In this document: positions 63,403 to 64,000 of the stretch, piece by piece | Layout: each line of letters starts with the position of its first letter | How positions within the stretch are numbered: the first letter of the stretch is position 1 | DNA from: Stercorarius parasiticus | Taxonomy: Eukaryota; Chordata; Aves; Charadriiformes; Stercorariidae | Length of the DNA: 64,000 nucleotides | NCBI GenBank assembly: GCA_013396915.1 | Contig: VWZL01000812.1 | Coordinates: 124,001 to 188,000, forward strand | Direction: 5' to 3' | Made by a program: the position numbers and the translations under genes | The notes under the pieces: generated by a model | Told to the model about the DNA's origin: nothing | What the model saw: only the letters and a program-made list of their open reading frames with translations | Database searches by the model: none

Positions 63403-64000
63403 TCAGGTAGTTTCTATTTTATATTTATTTTGCCATGTACCTCTTCAAAGTTGTAAAACTACTTTCTTCACTAGAGTATGTGGGACCAGTGCTAAAAGTG
63501 ATTTAGAAATCACAGAGGCAGTTTTGTCAGATGTCTTGGTGTGATTTTGTGATTCTACTGCTCTGGTCCTTAAGACTCACGCTCTGTTTGGTTTTTAGTG
63601 CTATGATGAATAAATGAATAACATGGTATAAAGATATAAACCACATGAGGTCATAAACAAAGTTTTCCTTATTGTTCTTTTTCCCAGCCAAATATTTAAT
63701 TGTGTATTATGCTGTCATTTTCACTAAAACAGTAAATTTTCATTAGTTGATCAATCTGAAACTAATGTATCATTTGGAAGAAATATTTTTAAGAAAGCAT
63801 TCACGAAATTAAGACATTAAGGTGCTAGTTTATACTTATGATAAACATTGTCACTGAGTGCAATAGAAATAATGACTTGCACTAACTTTCAATTTATTAC
63901 ATTTTCAAATCAAAACATGAAGTTAACAAATCTTGTTACTTTTCCTTTGAAAATATTGCTAAATTGTATTATTCCAGTTCAGTACAGTGTCATCAATTTA
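63403..64000. other. AT-rich noncoding stretch
   Basis: Nothing recognised up to the window end. Confidence 0.65.

Noticed and set aside
1..64000. CRISPR array, prokaryotic operon, tRNA or rRNA genes
   Set aside because: No regularly spaced repeats with unique spacers, no operon-like coding density and no cloverleaf or rRNA landmarks; the repeats are those of a bird genome.

Overview
The window is bird-type nuclear DNA. The evidence is its repeats: several copies of the chicken-repeat-1 (CR1) LINE, some ending in the (ATTCTATG)n tail typical of avian CR1, and two LTRs of a retroviral family that I recognise from bird genomes. I see no protein-coding gene of the host, no convincing exon chain, no tRNA or rRNA, no CRISPR array and nothing prokaryotic. 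The longest open frames outside repeats are about 120 codons, which is unremarkable for AT-rich DNA of this size. The window is best read as a gene desert or the inside of a very long intron.

Layout. 1-6592 is AT-rich and unremarkable. A CR1 3' end lies at 6593-7055 (+), and a solo LTR at 9315-9920 (-). From 13703 to about 17240 there is a composite repeat block: GC-rich unassigned sequence, a CR1 (13919-15057, +) carrying a reverse-transcriptase fragment and an assembly gap, more GC-rich sequence with degenerate internal repeats, and an LTR-like segment with a TATA box on the minus strand. 17241-26535 is AT-rich, with one strong small hairpin. Two GC-rich islets sit at 26536-26870 and 27170-27475. 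A short CR1 tail lies at 30801-30936. A second LTR of the 9.3-kb family occupies 34115-34995 and contains an exact 286-bp duplication around a single N. Purine/pyrimidine tracts with (GGGAA)n arrays and a gap fill 37501-37920, with another array at 38656-38704. A nested CR1-in-CR1 lies at 48696-50340 (-). A fragment of a different LTR is at 56954-57140. The last 3 kb hold three more CR1 pieces (61142-61764 +, 62404-62530 -, 63121-63402 -).

How it fits together: there are no cooperating genes here. The history is one of successive retroelement insertions of different ages. Two CR1 copies share 128 identical bases and so are young or were recently homogenised. Others are worn, and one old copy is split by a younger one. 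Assembly uncertainty clusters in these repeats: 469 N and 2 N inside CR1, 1 N inside an LTR, and 36 N in a (GGGAA)n tract. I found no credible new biological system. The most useful observations are the probable misassemblies, the nested insertions, and a few hairpins and islets without an assignment. Family names rest on recognition by eye, not on a database search.
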